64,000 bases of DNA. Source: Tubiluchus corallicola. Taxonomy: Eukaryota > Priapulida > Priapulimorpha > Priapulimorphida > Tubiluchidae. The notes beneath the pieces were generated by a model. It did not search any database, was not told where the DNA came from, and saw only the letters and a list, made by a program, of their open reading frames with translations. Shown here piece after piece: positions 23,227 to 38,200 of this stretch. Each line of letters begins with the position of its first letter. Position 1 is the first letter of the stretch. The translations under genes and the position numbers were made by a program. Location of the stretch: the NCBI GenBank assembly GCA_030141605.1, contig JAQGDQ010000436.1, positions 124,001 through 188,000 of the forward strand, given 5' to 3'.

Positions 23227-26200
23227 ATGGGCAATACGGACACAAAATTGAATTTTCGAAAAGCAGTTATTCAGTTAACAACTAAAACACAGGTAAATCT
23301 CTGTTTCATGTCATGTTTGGAGTCACTGATCTGTCTCTACTCTACTAGAATCAGAATGAAATTGAATACATAAAAGGCTTCACATTTTTCATAGCTCCAG
23401 CTGTGTGATATAAAATCAGATGTTTTTATAAAACCTAAAAACCGCTACTAAAATAAGCAAGTACAAGGTTAGTTAAGTACCAACATTCAATTTTATTTTC
23501 TCAATGGCAGTTCGTCATAATTATTTTTACATTTCATTGCAGCTGAGAAGGAGCAGCGAAAGACCTATTGGTCACTTGGTCAGCTGCCCTTATTAAAAAT
23601 ACAAGTTTACTCACAGGCTCATGACATTTTTTAGGTGTTTGTGTATGTATAAAAGGCAAAAGCAACAAAAATCAACTCAAAGGAGAAATGCAATTCAAAG
23701 CATAACAAGACATAACATCAAGCAAAAAATTAATGAAATTCAATGTAGAGCAAAAAATTCTACTCAAAGCAAAAATGCAATTTCACTCAAAATAAAAGGA
23801 AGTTATCACAAGCAATGCAAAACGGAATTTAACTTATAGCAAAAAATTATATCAAACAAAATGAAACTCATAGCGAAAATTTTATAAAGCAAAAGCAATT
23901 CAACTGAAGGTAAAAGAATTTGTTAAAACCAAAGCAAAACAGAATTCAGCTTAGTTTTTTTTTCAATTACTAGTAGGCCTATAAATGATTGCATTTCATT
24001 GGTATAGTGGATTTGAAAAGCGTTTTGATCTCTTTTGTTAAGTTATCTGAAAACTTATCATTCAAACTGTAAATATGCATTCAATTTTTCATGATTAATA
24101 ACTATGTTATTGTTTGTTAGCCTGTTGAGGCGAGTGACGATCAGTTTTGGGACCAGTTCTTTGCTGAGACGCTTGTTGGCGTGCAGGACTTTTTCACTCT
24201 CATACCAGCAGCGGAGATACGAGCATTGCGTGAAGAATCTCCATCCAACCTTGCTACGCTATGCTATAAAGCCGTGGAAAAACTTGTTCATGCTTCCGAG
24301 TCAGCATGTGGAACGCAGCTTGAGCAGCAAATTGGTAATTCATTTAGTAACTAGTCATTAACAGAAGACTGAAAATGCCCATATACAGTAAGTCCTTGCT
24401 TAACGATCTCCACTTAACGACGTTTTGTTTTTGTGAGCAATTTTGCGTGCAACGTGTTGCTGTAGCAACCAGACTAAGTATGTAGGTAAAATTCCCAAGG
24501 TCGTCCCAGGGCTTGGTTTTGACTCTGCAGTGTTTCTTGTTCAACAGCTGTCTAGTCTTAAACATTAACCAAACAGAAACCGCTATAGCTAGGCATTGGT
24601 AAGTAAAATATCTAAGTGGTTTCAGGCAAACAGGAAGATATTAATCGTACAAATATGAATAAAACTCATAGAATTTTAACTTATATGATTTAAGCAGTAC
24701 TGAATTTTGTCTCTGAAATGTATCTGAATTCTTTTACATTGCTGCCTGTAGAAGTCTTGGCTTCGTTTAACAACGTTTCACTTAACGTCGCATTTTGTTG
24801 GAATCCATTATCGTTAAGCGAAGACTTGCTGTACTGTAGTTATTTTACCTTATAGGAACATTTAGTTTATCTTTTTTTTTACTGCAACAAACCACTAAAC
24901 CAGATATCAAAATACTTTTAATCAATGATAATAAAATTTCTTCCTTTAGTTTTAAACTGTGTGAGGCTTCTCACCAGGATCATGCCGTACATTTTTGAAG
25001 ATCCGGAGTGGAGAGGATTTTTCTGGTCAACTCTTCCGGGACAGCAGGAAGACGAAAATGGCGAGGTGATTGAAGGTTTTATTGCCAAGTGTCGCTGTTT
25101 TGCTCGTGAACTATTCATTTGTAAGCTGTAGGCATGGTCCAAAATCGACATTCGTCTTGCAATTCATTTAACACCAATTACATGCTTTGTTGAAGTTTAC
25201 ATGTATGTAGAAATAAAAGTAATAGCTCTGTATCCTTGTCACCAAGAAAGTCACAAGAAAGTCACAGCTAAGAAATTGTATTGATTTTTTTATTTGTTTT
25301 TAATTTTCCCTATCAAGTTTGCTGACTTCCATTTTTCTACATACTGCATATCTATCTAATATTGACGTATATATTTGAATAGTTTACTGAGTATTGTATT
25401 TTTGTTTTTAGGCAATACCCTTGGCGCAGTCTCTAGTTAATGCATGCTGTGTAAGTAAACATTTTCTACATATCTTATTAAGCCATAAACATTTGCTTTT
25501 GTTGGCATATGTAGTCCAGTAATCAGTATCAATAAAGAAATTTAAAATATTACTAGTTAAAACCATAATCAAAATTTGTAATCAGTAAGTATTTGTGTGT
25601 AAGCTATAACTGATTTTTCTCAAATTTTCTTAAACATTTGTTTGTAAACTTGTTACTTGTTCAACAATAACTGTTTCTCTTTGTTTAAAATGTTTGTGAG
25701 ATCTTTTATTTTGCTTTTAGGACTTGCTGTTTTGTCCGGATTTTACCGTAAGCACGTCTAAGAAGGTTGGACCCGTACGTATATACATATACATATTTGC
25801 ATAAATTTGTTGTTATCAGCAAGCGAATTATTCTTGGAGATATCACACAAAAAAATTTCTTTTTTGATGGTGCCATATCAGTGCTGCAATAATTCTCACA
25901 TTAATACCAAGATGTCATTTTTTGTCTAAAAAAATCCTCTAAACGCTCTTTATCAGTTTTAAGACCACAAATTTTCTGGTCAATGGTGACGTTCAAGTCC
26001 ATTAAGTACGAAAACTACGGATGATGTTACCATTTCACTTAGTTGTTGTTATGCTTAGGATGTGGCAGAGGACCTTCAGTCTATTGATTCATGCGAATAC
26101 ATCTGGGAGGCGGGTGTGGGTTTTGCTCATTCCCCTGCAAAACACCCCCAGCACCTGTCGAATCGCACTGACATTCTCAAGCTCATACTCACCTGTTTCT

Positions 26201-29200
26201 CAGAAAGCATGTACATTTGTTCAGGTAAAAAACATTAATTGTATTCGTCTATGCTTTGTGCAGCCAGGATTGCTTTTGATTAACTCACTGAATATATATT
26301 GTTTATTTCTAAGATTGCAAGTAACCTCTTTTGATTAATTTAATGTAAAAATTGTCACTATTGAAATTAAAGTATACATTTTATAGGAGTTTTAAATTAA
26401 TTTAGTTTTTTTGACAAATTTTGCATTTACAAAGAAGCAAGCTTTTACTTTAAAAGAGTTTTACATAATTTTTGCTAAGATATTTAAAAATTGTCAAATT
26501 TAAAATCAATGTTAAATTTTTATCTAGATACTCAGTCACAGTCCAATAAGTGGATTCTCTACTTCACCTCTGCAGAGAATCGTCACGCGTTGCCTCTCTT
26601 CACCTCCCTTCTGAACACGGTGAGCGCGTACGATCCGATTGGCTACGGCATTCCCTATAATCATCTCATGTTCACCGACTACGTAGAACCCCTGGTGGAG
26701 ACCGCGTTACAAGTGCTTGTGGTCACGCTTGATCATGATTACTCTGGAAATGATGAGGAGTTTTCTAATGAGGTGAGCCGGGTTGTTTTCATTAATTTGT
26801 GGCACTTCTGGTTATACTGAATTCACGCTTTTGGAGAAACATTAGTGTCAGTTATGTATTTGATGAATGGCAAAGATCAAAATTTCAAAATTTGCATTAT
26901 GTTTATTATCTTATTATTATGATTTTGAATTATTGTTATTATTTTTAATCTATTCAAGTTCATAAGAAGAAACGCCAAACTAACCCAATAAATCACTGGG
27001 TGTAGCAAGTGGTCATCAATAGTTAAATAATTACTATGCTTCATCAGGTTTCGGGGCTTAACTGGATCTCCAATCGGCTTTAGTGGAATATGCTGTTATC
27101 TGTATGGGATATGGCAATATAGTGCAACAGCCAACTAACACCTTGGTTTTTAGTGAGCTGTGTGGAAGGTCTAGTTAACTGCAAAACCTGATGAAGCATA
27201 GTAACTGTTTCTTGGCAATTAGCCTTTTCTTGGGCTGATGCATCTTCATCTGTGTCATTTGACTTGTTGTGAGAGTTAAAATTGTAAACAATAATAATAA
27301 TAATAGCTTAATAAGTAGTATAATCTTACGGGAAGGTTACATACGTAACAAAGAGATTTTGTTCAATTATTTACATGTTGCATTTCAGAACAACGATAAC
27401 CTTTTCATCAACTATCTGTCTCGGATACATCGTGAGGAAGATTTCAGGTTTATCCTGCGTGGACTCAGCCGTCTTCTGACCAACCCTCTGGTGCAGACGT
27501 ATCTTCCCGGTTCCTGTAAGAAAGTGAATTTCCATCAGGAACTGCTCATCCTTTTCTGGAAAATGTGTGATGCCAATAAGGTAAAGATCATTTATGTTAA
27601 AAATTAATTAACTTGTGGCTTCGTTTCAGTGGCTTCATTTTGTTTCGTAACAGAGATTTCTAAAGAATTTCTTGTCCCTCTAAAATTTAAATCAGTTCTT
27701 GAGTCGTATGGGCCTAATTAGTCAATTTCTTTAATTGAAAATAACATATCTTTATGTTTTTTATAGTTCGATATATAGTTTAACACAACTTTCGTAACAC
27801 TGCAAAAATGGCTAACTTGGTTTATATCATCGAACCTAGCGCATTATCACCATTAGCATCAATTCATTATCATTGTCATCAGCATTGATATCACCATCGT
27901 TGTCATCATCATCATCATCGTTATCAACATCTTCTTTATCGTTTTCTCGCTTCTGTTTACTTCGCTCCATTTAACATATTTTTTGTTGTTGTTGTTTATA
28001 TAATTAATTTAGTCTTATCCACATTGAGCATAACTCATAAGTTAATTTTGTTTGCTGCACTCATAGCACTGTAATGCACTGTTAATTTGTAATTGTATAA
28101 CTACTTGTATTTTTGTATTGTGCTAAATGGATGAATAAAGAAATCTAAAACTAAGATCAACTTGGAAATAAAGAAAATGCACAAATGATAGATATTATAA
28201 GTCGCCTTTACAACATTTAATCAGATTATTGAACTGTAAAGAGGAAATCAAATGAAACATTTTGAGAAATTTAGTTGTTTTGTTTTAATGGTCGGTTTGC
28301 ATAACTCGTGTTTGCTTTTCATGGCTGACTAGTTTTTTGATACGCATATTTTTATGTAAATTGCTAAGTAATTTATTAATACTAAAGTAATTATTAATAC
28401 TAAGTAATTATTAATGAATTAAGTGCTAACTAAATTAATATAGCTTAGTTAGTTATTGTGACTTGAATTATCCTTTTACCATTTATATATTTTGCTGTTT
28501 TTAACTGTCATATGTTGTCTTAATAAACTAAGTGACTTAATGTATCGTGACGGAAACACATCAAGGCTTGAATGCATTCTTTACAAACATGTTAACGGTG
28601 TTGTTCATTGACCGACCAGGTTTTGCTACAGCTCAAAATTTAAAAAGTAAAGGTTTGATAATCTCAATTCTGACGTCTTATCAGGAACTTTTTTATCCCG
28701 GGGGAGTATTTTTAATTTTTGAGTAACGAAGGGATATATGCGAATTAGATTAAAATAATTATGTAGGAAACGTTTAGTAGAATTCACCTGAGCCATAAGA
28801 AGCCAGTTTACCATACAGCCATACAGCAAAGCCTTCGTGCATGATTTTATGTTTAACGTGGCAGAATTAGTTCCCAATTTCCATTGCATGATCAGAATTT
28901 ATGCAACTATTAAGAGTATAAGAGTGTTTATCCAAAATGTCTTTACTTAGCCAATTTCCTGGGTAAGTTTGAGAGCACAAAACTGTCGGGTAGTGATGTT
29001 AAGCTCTAGGGTTTCATTGTTGTAATTTTACGAATTTTATTGTTTTTTGCAGAAGTTCCTTTTTTACGTTTTGAAAAGTTCCGATGTTCTCGAGGTTCTC
29101 GTCCCGATTCTGTACCACATCAACGACGCTCGAGCTGACCAGTGTAAGTAAGGTTGTTAAATCAGGTTTTGATGAACATTTTATACAGAACGAGAAATTC

Positions 29201-32200
29201 ATCTGTGGGCGTGGTTTACTACAATGTTAATCATAGAATCCAAGCTTCTCTAATGAGGCAACTTTATGGTGGGTACACCAAATCCTACACGTGTGTGTCG
29301 TAAGAATGACATGTCATGTCACGGAAAATTTCATAAGAATGTTTTTAAAGTGTTTGCTTCATACCACGCATTGGTGCAACTAAGTTAACAATCTCCAAAT
29401 GTACAATGAGACCGGTTTTTTAATCCTAGTCTAGTTCTTGACATTCGGTTTCCATGTTACTGCCTTGGTTTTGTGTTCGGCCTCACGTTAAACTAACACC
29501 CTGTGTGAATTCTTAGTATTATTTATGTTGTTCGCCTTCCGGTTTCTTTTTGTACGTTTGCGCAAAACAGATGGGGTTTGTTACAGTTACAGTTTACAGT
29601 TCACAGTTATAGTTTACAGTTACAGGTTACAGTTACAGTTTACAGTTACAGTTCACAGTTACAGTTTACAGTTACAGTTTATTTTATTTAACATCAGTTA
29701 TTAGTCTATAAAGACTGTTTTCTGCCATAAATAAAAACATTGCCTAATTAAAATACATAGAATCTCTGTAGCCAAGAGAATACTATAAGATTAAGAGAGA
29801 GATGGTTAAGAGACAGAAAAAACTAGCACCCTAAGTGGAAAAAGCATATTTAGGTACAGTGGACTCTCGTTATAAGAATCACCTCGGGAGAAGGCAAAGT
29901 GATTCTTATAACGAGCGATTCTTATAACGAGCATGGCACAGAATTGGTTTAAAAAAATTTTATGCACATAAAAATTATTTATTTCCCGAAATTACGCTAG
30001 AAACGACATGAAACAGCATAATGTTTTTCTGGCCTAAAAAGGACCTAAAAATTCCTAGACTAATGTTTTTATTTCATGGTTGGGTAAATATTTCATGATG
30101 CCAGAATTGCCTTAAAATTTTTTTAATGCACATAATTTTTTTCCCGAAATTGTGCTGGAGACGACAGAAAACTCTACATCTACTGCTTGAAAAATATCGA
30201 TAGCTTGCTTTGCTTCATTTCTCCTCTGGTGAGGCGGTCAATTTCGGCCCCCAACCGTTTCAATTGAAGGTTGTCCTCGAAGACTCGTGCCACCTTCTCG
30301 CTGGCCAACCCTCGGAAGCGCGTCATAAGCGGCGATGATTTTCACCTTTTCACTCACACTTCTGCTTTTCCGTTTGGATGCCATTTTTCAACTGACTGAC
30401 ACGCAAACAAACAAATTTGAAATCTCTGACAATGGAGTTGGCGCCAAAATTGCTTCTACTATCGAAAGAAGGGTGATTCTTATACGAGCGGATTTTCACT
30501 AGGAAAATGCCGATTCAATTCGGGAAACGCGATTTTGATTCTTATATCGAGCTGATTCTTATACGTGTGATTCTTGTAACGAGAGTCCACTGTAATTAAA
30601 AATACATAATACATATATAATAGAATACAAATATAATATGAAATATAATATAATAACTGCATACATAATATGACATATAATTACAGAAAGAAATTGACTA
30701 TAAGTACAAGGATCTTAAATGAAACATATTTACTTGATCAAAGTACTTATTTTCACATTCCTATAATTATCAGAAATTTCATATAGAAGACACAAGATTA
30801 AATTTATAAAACGTACGAAGTTTAAAATTAAAGCTATTTGCAATTAAGTTTTTACAATAAAATATACACAATGATAAAATATGGGATTTGAATGCGGTAT
30901 CTAAATGAGGTTGTGGTGAGTTTGATTCTCTCCTGGGGCACAATATCGGCAGTGACAGATTATACCGTCCCATTTGTTTATTAGACTTACAAAAGATGTT
31001 AAGTTGGGGGCATCACGATAGGTATTCATCGGGTAGGTTATTCCATAATTTGGCTCCTGTGTAGCGGAAAGAATTTAGACCGTAGTTAGTGGTTCTGCAA
31101 TGTGCGATAACAAGTTCTAGGTTATCAGATCCTTCTGATGCTTGAAAAAGATCATTAGGGTCAGAACATTTATTTTATATATATATAATTTATTTTGCAT
31201 ACCTATGTAGCTGTTTCCCTTAACCTACATAAAGCGAGGTTTGGGCATTTGACTGACTATAATAAGCCGTCATAATCTGCTTCGAAATCATTAAGAACAA
31301 ATGGATATCTCTTTTTTGTATTTTTTCAAGCGTCATAGTGTTCGTTTCACCTGTTGAATGGCCTTAAACATTGTGGGTTTTGGTTTTAGCTTTGACTATC
31401 TCATTTTTTTATTTTCTGTTGTTTTTTCTGGTCTCTGACACGTTTCTGAATATTGCAGTAGGGTGTGTTGACCGGCTCTCTTTTGCTGCTGCATAGACGA
31501 CTATGTGCAAATTTTATTCGAAGCATTGAATCTTGACACTTTAGTTCATTTTCTATTTAGTGATGCTGTTATTTGTTAGTTACAGCATGCATTGCCCTAA
31601 TGTAATAGCTGATTAGGTTTTTATCGCTAATGTTATTCACTTGTTAAAAATATCTGTAGTACCATGCTATCATTTCCTGTCATTCAGTTGTCCACTACGT
31701 TTACATAGGTGTCCAGTGGCAGCTCGTGTATAGGTACTGTGGAACTGCAGCACCCCCTATTTTCACTCAATATTATCGATAATATTCAATATAATAAGTA
31801 TTTTTGTTTAATTCTTTCTTTATACTTGTACGGAACCAAAGCACGTGAGGGTAGTACTGTTTGCTTCACAACCCAGCCCAGTGTTGTGTTTGGCTGTTGT
31901 GTGCATTCGGCCATGCACACATGTCTGAGATAACATGCTGTACGCTGCACTGTTAGCATCTGCTGTTAGGCAGAGAAAGTACTGTTTCTCACACAGTTTG
32001 TTGTCAGTTCTCACATGCTCAAAAACCGTGTACCGGCATATTCTTGAACTGTGGCAATTTAGGCTATTCGTAAGCAAGAAAGTTTGTTGTTTAGAATTTT
32101 ATGAAGTTTATGTATAAATTTTCGTATGTCTGTTTGTTTAAAATTACAATTACAAATTACAACCTTAAAATTACATTGTTTGTTTCGTTTTACACAGTAC

Positions 32201-35200
32201 TAAAAATTTTCTGAAGCAGCAACCCCAGTAATTTTAACTACAGGCTGCTACTGGAGGAGTCATACTTGCATTCTGTTGATGTATGAAGGTTCTTGTTGTA
32301 TTTCAGCTCGTGTTGGACTCATGCATATTGGAGTGTTCATTTTGTTGTTACTCAGCGGGGAACGGAACTTTGGTGTTCGATTGAACAAGCCGTATACAGT
32401 GAGAGTGCCAATGGACATACCCATGTTCACTGGAACGCATGCTGATCTTCTTATCATTGTACGTACACGAGTGTTACAAATTACTGAGGAGGCCTGTAAA
32501 GTACATTCTTTTATGAAATTGCTTCAAAAAATGTGTAAAACCATCAGCAATCTTCAAAACCAGTGAAAAATTTGTGCAGACATTTTTGAGAGCAAACGGG
32601 CAAAAAATATTTAAATGTCAGCGAAGGTTGTGCAAAAACTTTTTAAGCTTAACTTGAGGATTAAATTAAAATTATAATCAAGAATGCGCAAACATTCCAC
32701 ATAGGAGAGTGTTATTTGCTGTGCTTTTCCTGGTTAATGATTCCAACAAATTAGTAGAGATGTTGATATTGTGTGTCTTCAAAGGCTGAGCTGCTCAATC
32801 TAATCAGTAATATAGCAACAAAGTGTATGTTCTGTATAAGCTGCTGATCAACAGTTCGCCAGTATGAAACTTGAAACTACACAGTCACCATTCTCCCTTC
32901 GTAGGTCCATTCTTCTTTCAAAACAGATATAGAACTGTTCGCTATAATCCTTGCGGAACGCCATGTGAAGTATTTTTGTAAGCTCACTTTCTAATAATTT
33001 TTTTGAAAAAAATCTCATGGTTTGGGTCAAGAAAGAGCTGATCATTGACCACAAAATCTAAGTATGCACATTGCACACACACAGTTAAGTGGACAATTCT
33101 GGGCTGGATCTTAGTCACGTTCCTGTTCATTTGAACAAATTATGTAAATATTGGGCCAAAGATACTTGAAATTTCTTTTCTATCCTTTCTACCTTCCTGT
33201 TATTCCCACTTTTGGTCCTAATTTGAAAAATATATCATCTATAAAAGGTCGTTAAATTGAGACCACTCATTCGATGTGTGAGTAATCCATGTAGACATTG
33301 GAACTTTCATTTATATACATTATATGCATGTAAATTACATTATATGTGTATAACAGTATGCCAGCACTGCCTGACATTTCAAAACTTTTTTCATTGTGTA
33401 GTTTATCTAAACTATTTTGTTTTTCGGAAACGTATCCAAAAAATGTTCAGCCGAGGTTTCTATACTGAGTAGTAATGCGTTTATATATAATTTTAATAAT
33501 ATACGTTTTGTCTTCTTGTAGGTATTCCACAAGATTATCACTACAGGTCACACTCGTCTTCAACCTTTGTTCGATTGCCTGCTTACAATTATTGTCAACA
33601 GTAAGTACTAAGTTGACAACGTGCATGATTGAATTGTTGGTGTCAATATGAAAATGTTTCAAGTCAAGAATGTGTCATACTGCAACAAATTCAGGGCTTG
33701 TGGAAGAATGAATTTTAAAAAGTGAAGTACACAAAGAAATGCTAAGGAAAATTCAGTTTGACTAATCGTAATAACAGTTTATTGGTTATTGCAATCAACT
33801 TAAAGCAATGTAATGCTGTTGTGATAATTGTTCATGTTCTATCGTGGTTGAGTAGTCTGTATAGATGATATTATGTGGTTTGATTCATTAATACCAGTTT
33901 AGTACAAAGGTGACAATATAGAGGGTGCAAAAGTTTCAAACTCATGCGTGCGTCAAAATTGAAATTCTGTCAGTCCAATCAAAAAGTTTTGCTCAAATGA
34001 ACTTCTGCAAGACTGTCTAGACTTTCAGGTTTGCGAGTCAGTGAACTTGCATAGAAGCATTCCTGTCTTTGTGCAGAGTTCAGGTACTAATCGTTTACAA
34101 CTTTTAACATATAGAGCTTTGCTGGCTGTGTTACCGTAGCGGCTGATGGAAAGTGCAGTGTGTGCTATTCCCAAGTCAAATCACAATCATTTTTACGTTA
34201 CTTTGCAGTTTCACCGTATCTGAAGACTCTTTCAATGGTCGCCAGCACCAAGTTGCTCCACCTATTAGAGGCTTTCAGTACTCCGTGGTTTCTCTTTTCC
34301 AGTCCGACGAATCACCACTTGGTGTTCTTCTTGTTGGAGGTGTTCAACAACATCATACAGTATCAGTTCGACGGTAAGTAGTACATTCACGATAGGTGTT
34401 GTGTTAGTCACCTTCACTCCTGAGTTCATTGGTCATGGATACAAGTCATGTGGTTTCAAATACTTTGTTTCCTATGTGTTACTCATTGTTTGTGTACTAT
34501 TGTTTCCTATGTGTTACTCATTGTTTGTGTACTATTGTTTCCTATGTGTTACTCATTGTTTATGTACTATTGTTTCCTGTGTGTTGCTCATTGTTTGTGT
34601 ACTATTGTTTCCTATGTGTTACTCATTGTTTGTATGTTATGTCTTGTATCTATATTATTTAACTGTAAGGTGTTAAATAGACACCTGTGCTAATGTTGTT
34701 CGTTGACTGAGCAAGATAAATAAATGTTAAGTGTTTTTAGCTTGTAAGTTTGATTATATAGTGTTTTGTTCTTCGAGAAACTGATTCTGTCATTGCATAA
34801 TGGTAGAATGTACTCATAATGGTAGAAGGTACGCGTTGAATAATTCAATTTTTGTGACAAAATTGGTCAGTAGAAGAGAAACATGAAAAAACGTGACTGA
34901 AGTTGAATTTGAACCTAGGACCTTTGGATTACAAGTGCATGCTTTTACTAACAATTGTTGATCAAATCTCCTGTGGACCTTAAATACGTTTTCTTTATCA
35001 GGTAATTCCAATCTGGTGTACACAATCATTCGCAAACGAAATGTTTTTCATCAGTTGGCTAACCTGCCAACGGATGGTGTCACGATCGCCAAGACGCTGG
35101 CAAAGAAGGGCAAGCGGACATCGTCACAAGTCAGTGCCGATAAAAGTACGGAAGAGGTGGAGGGAAGGATGGAAGGAGCAATTCCAGCAAAAGAAGCTGA

Positions 35201-38200
35201 GCCTGGCACGCTGAATGCTTCATTATGTGCAACACCTGGTACTTGGTTTTAATTGTTTTTTATTGTTCCTGATAGAGAAATGCACAAAGATTTCTGGCCA
35301 CTCTTAAGAAGTTGTTTGTATTTTTGTGTTTGTCCCTCCCTAAAGCTTTTGCGAGTTTCTTTCGCTGTTACGCTGAGTGATGTAGTCAGTTACAAAGTCA
35401 GAAGACATGGATTTATGCTGAATATTTGTCCAATGGTCTTTTTTCTTTCAGTTTGATATCTTTATTTTTCATCTTCTGGTTTGTCTTGCAAGTTGCAGAG
35501 AAAGTGGAGATACTTTTAATTGCACTCACTAATATTATTCATAAATGGTAGCTGAGTTGTAGGAAAGCCTGATAAGCTTTCGTAAAGGTTAAATTTTGCT
35601 AGGCGTAATTTAAAGTCAGTCATGTGATGATTTAATTACGTACTCGTAAAGGCAGTTGCAATAAAGAGAATTGATCTTATGTTATTCAACTTGTTTGAAG
35701 AGTGGTGATTTGAAGTTATGCTCTGGTTGCATGACTTACGGCACATCAAGCTAGTAAGTTTTCTTTCAGACAGCAAACTCACAAGCTTTGCAAGTTTTTG
35801 TTGGCAGACTATTGCAAATTCTCAGTCAGTTCCTGCAAGTTGATATCTTGCTAGTTACTGTCTAGTGTGGATGTCTTGGCGAGTTACTGTTGACACTTCT
35901 CTCGCAGTGAATAGAGAAGTGAGTGTCAGCTATAGTGGAGTCACTCGCAGTAAGTTTTGCTCTCTAGTCTGAACACGCTTGCAAGTTACTGTCTAGTGTG
36001 GATGCCTTGGCGAGTTACTCTCGACAGTTCTCGTGCAGTGAATAGAGAAGTGAGTGTCAGCTGTAGTGGAGTCACTCGCAGTAAGTTTTGCTCTCTAGTC
36101 TGAACACGCTTGCAAGTTACTTAGCGAATTTACATGGCCAGAAAACTCACTAGTCTGAACGTGCCATTAGAGTCTGAATTGGGGTTAGAGTTAGAGTTAG
36201 GCTTAACTCCATAAGGTTCAAGTGTAAAATATGATGATTTCCCTCGGTAGTTCTGCTTTAGTTGCTAAGTTCTGCTAAGTTCTGCATTGTTAGTGTAAAT
36301 GTTATAGTTAGTTTGGGTTTGGATTAAAGATAGATTTAGTGCTTACTGTTTCATTAATGTACTGTCTGAAAACACACTATAAGCACAGCAGGTAATAGTG
36401 CGAGAAACATTAGCTGTGTTCAATATTTGCGGTTTGATTTGCCGTGCTGATTTAATCTGTTGTGGAAGCAGCATCCAAACATGGCTAAAATACTTCTGCT
36501 GGTTCAGTGGCTCAACTTAGAGGGTGATTTTTGATAGTAGTCTAGGTTCCTGTTTTGCCACAAGCATCAGCATTGAGTAGGCCATGCCTTTGAATGCATA
36601 TGAATGCAGCATTCTAGATTGCAGTGTGTAAAATTGTATAAAGAAGTACACAAATAACAGTAAAATAAGATTTCTGCTATTGACATTGTAGCTATTGGTA
36701 AGATGACAGAAGAGTCTCGACCATCCACATCGATGCCGACGTTAAAGGAAATAGCTGAAGATTCTCGCTCCGCAGCGGAAACCGTGCAACCTGCCGGGGA
36801 GAATGTGGTTGATGTGGGAGCAGGCGGCGATGCTCGTGCCACAGAAGGCACAGAGTCTGCCCCGGAAGAGGAACAGGAAGAGAAGAAGCGAGGTCAACTG
36901 GAGAAGAGTCACAGTCTGGTAGGTTTGTTGTAGTGTTGCATGATATGTTCTTTGTTACTTGTGTTTTTCGCAAGACAGCTACAAATGTACGTTATTATTG
37001 TATATACATTATACATATGTGTATGTCTAGCTGGCTTGTGAAAATGCTCTGATGACGATACTGCATTGAAACGTAAGCAGTAAAGAGATGCCATGTTGTT
37101 ATCAACAATAGTCGTTGTTTTGATTTGATTATTGAGATTATTGAAACGAATAAGTTGCCGTGTTAATGTATGCTGTTAGATTTGTGTATGTGTTTCTTAA
37201 TGACTTTAATTCACATGTTTGTTTACTGTTGTAAGAAATCCTTGCACTTTACAGATGGTCCACTGAAGCCGGTAGTTAAATATTCTGTTTAACATGTAGT
37301 AGCATGTGATTTTTATGTATAAACTTCTCCGCTTGAAACAACCCTTTCATCGTCACCGTGGATGTTTTGTCTCCGACATGTTTCATGGACATCGTTTTCT
37401 TGCAGCCAACACCCCCTGTCAGTCCGACTCAGTCATTGCATTCCACGAAATCAGAGAAACTGAAGATGAGTCGATCAGAAAACATTGCGCTGAATTCACA
37501 AGCTTGGACACCGACTCCGGAGTGGGTGAGTACTGTTTTTGTCACACCTAGTGCTATGGTGGGACCGTCTGAAAAATTAAATTGCCATTTTATTTTTTGC
37601 AAAATTCTTGAAATTTGTTTTGGTTTGTGATATGATATTTTTACTTTATTTATGTTAGTGATCCTTGCTCATTCCTCAATGGCTGTTTGCACAAGTATTT
37701 GTTGTTATTTACAGTGTTAATTGCTTATAAAGTTAATAAGTATTTTATTTATGAATGAAAGGAAAAATCTAGAATTATTGAAGTTTTTAAATCAAACTTT
37801 ACTGTAAGAAATAGTCTAGTTTTGAATTCGTTCTTTGGTAAATAATCTTTAAATTATTGCTGTCATAGAGTTACTCCATGAATGTGGAATTTAGAACGTC
37901 ATTTACCATTGCTATAGAATCCATTTGGTTGTAAAAATTTACACTACGGAGTAACTCTATCATGACGTGATGATATAAAAACAAACAGTCTGTTTATAGA
38001 GTTACATCGCAAATGACGAACCCAAAAATGAATTCAATTGGTTGTTGATTACTCTAGCACACGTAAACTAGCATTTGGAAATGCTTGATTGGTCGTTGAG
38101 CTATAAAGCTTGAACAAAGATCTGTCATCATCATCATCATCATCACCAAGGGGGTTGTGTTGTCTAATGGTCATAGTGTTGGCCTTGTAAACAAAGATCC

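Noticed and set aside
34401-34693. Three overlapping ORFs with YSLFVYYCFLCVTHCL
   Set aside because: The 35-bp minisatellite read in three frames inside a HID1 intron.
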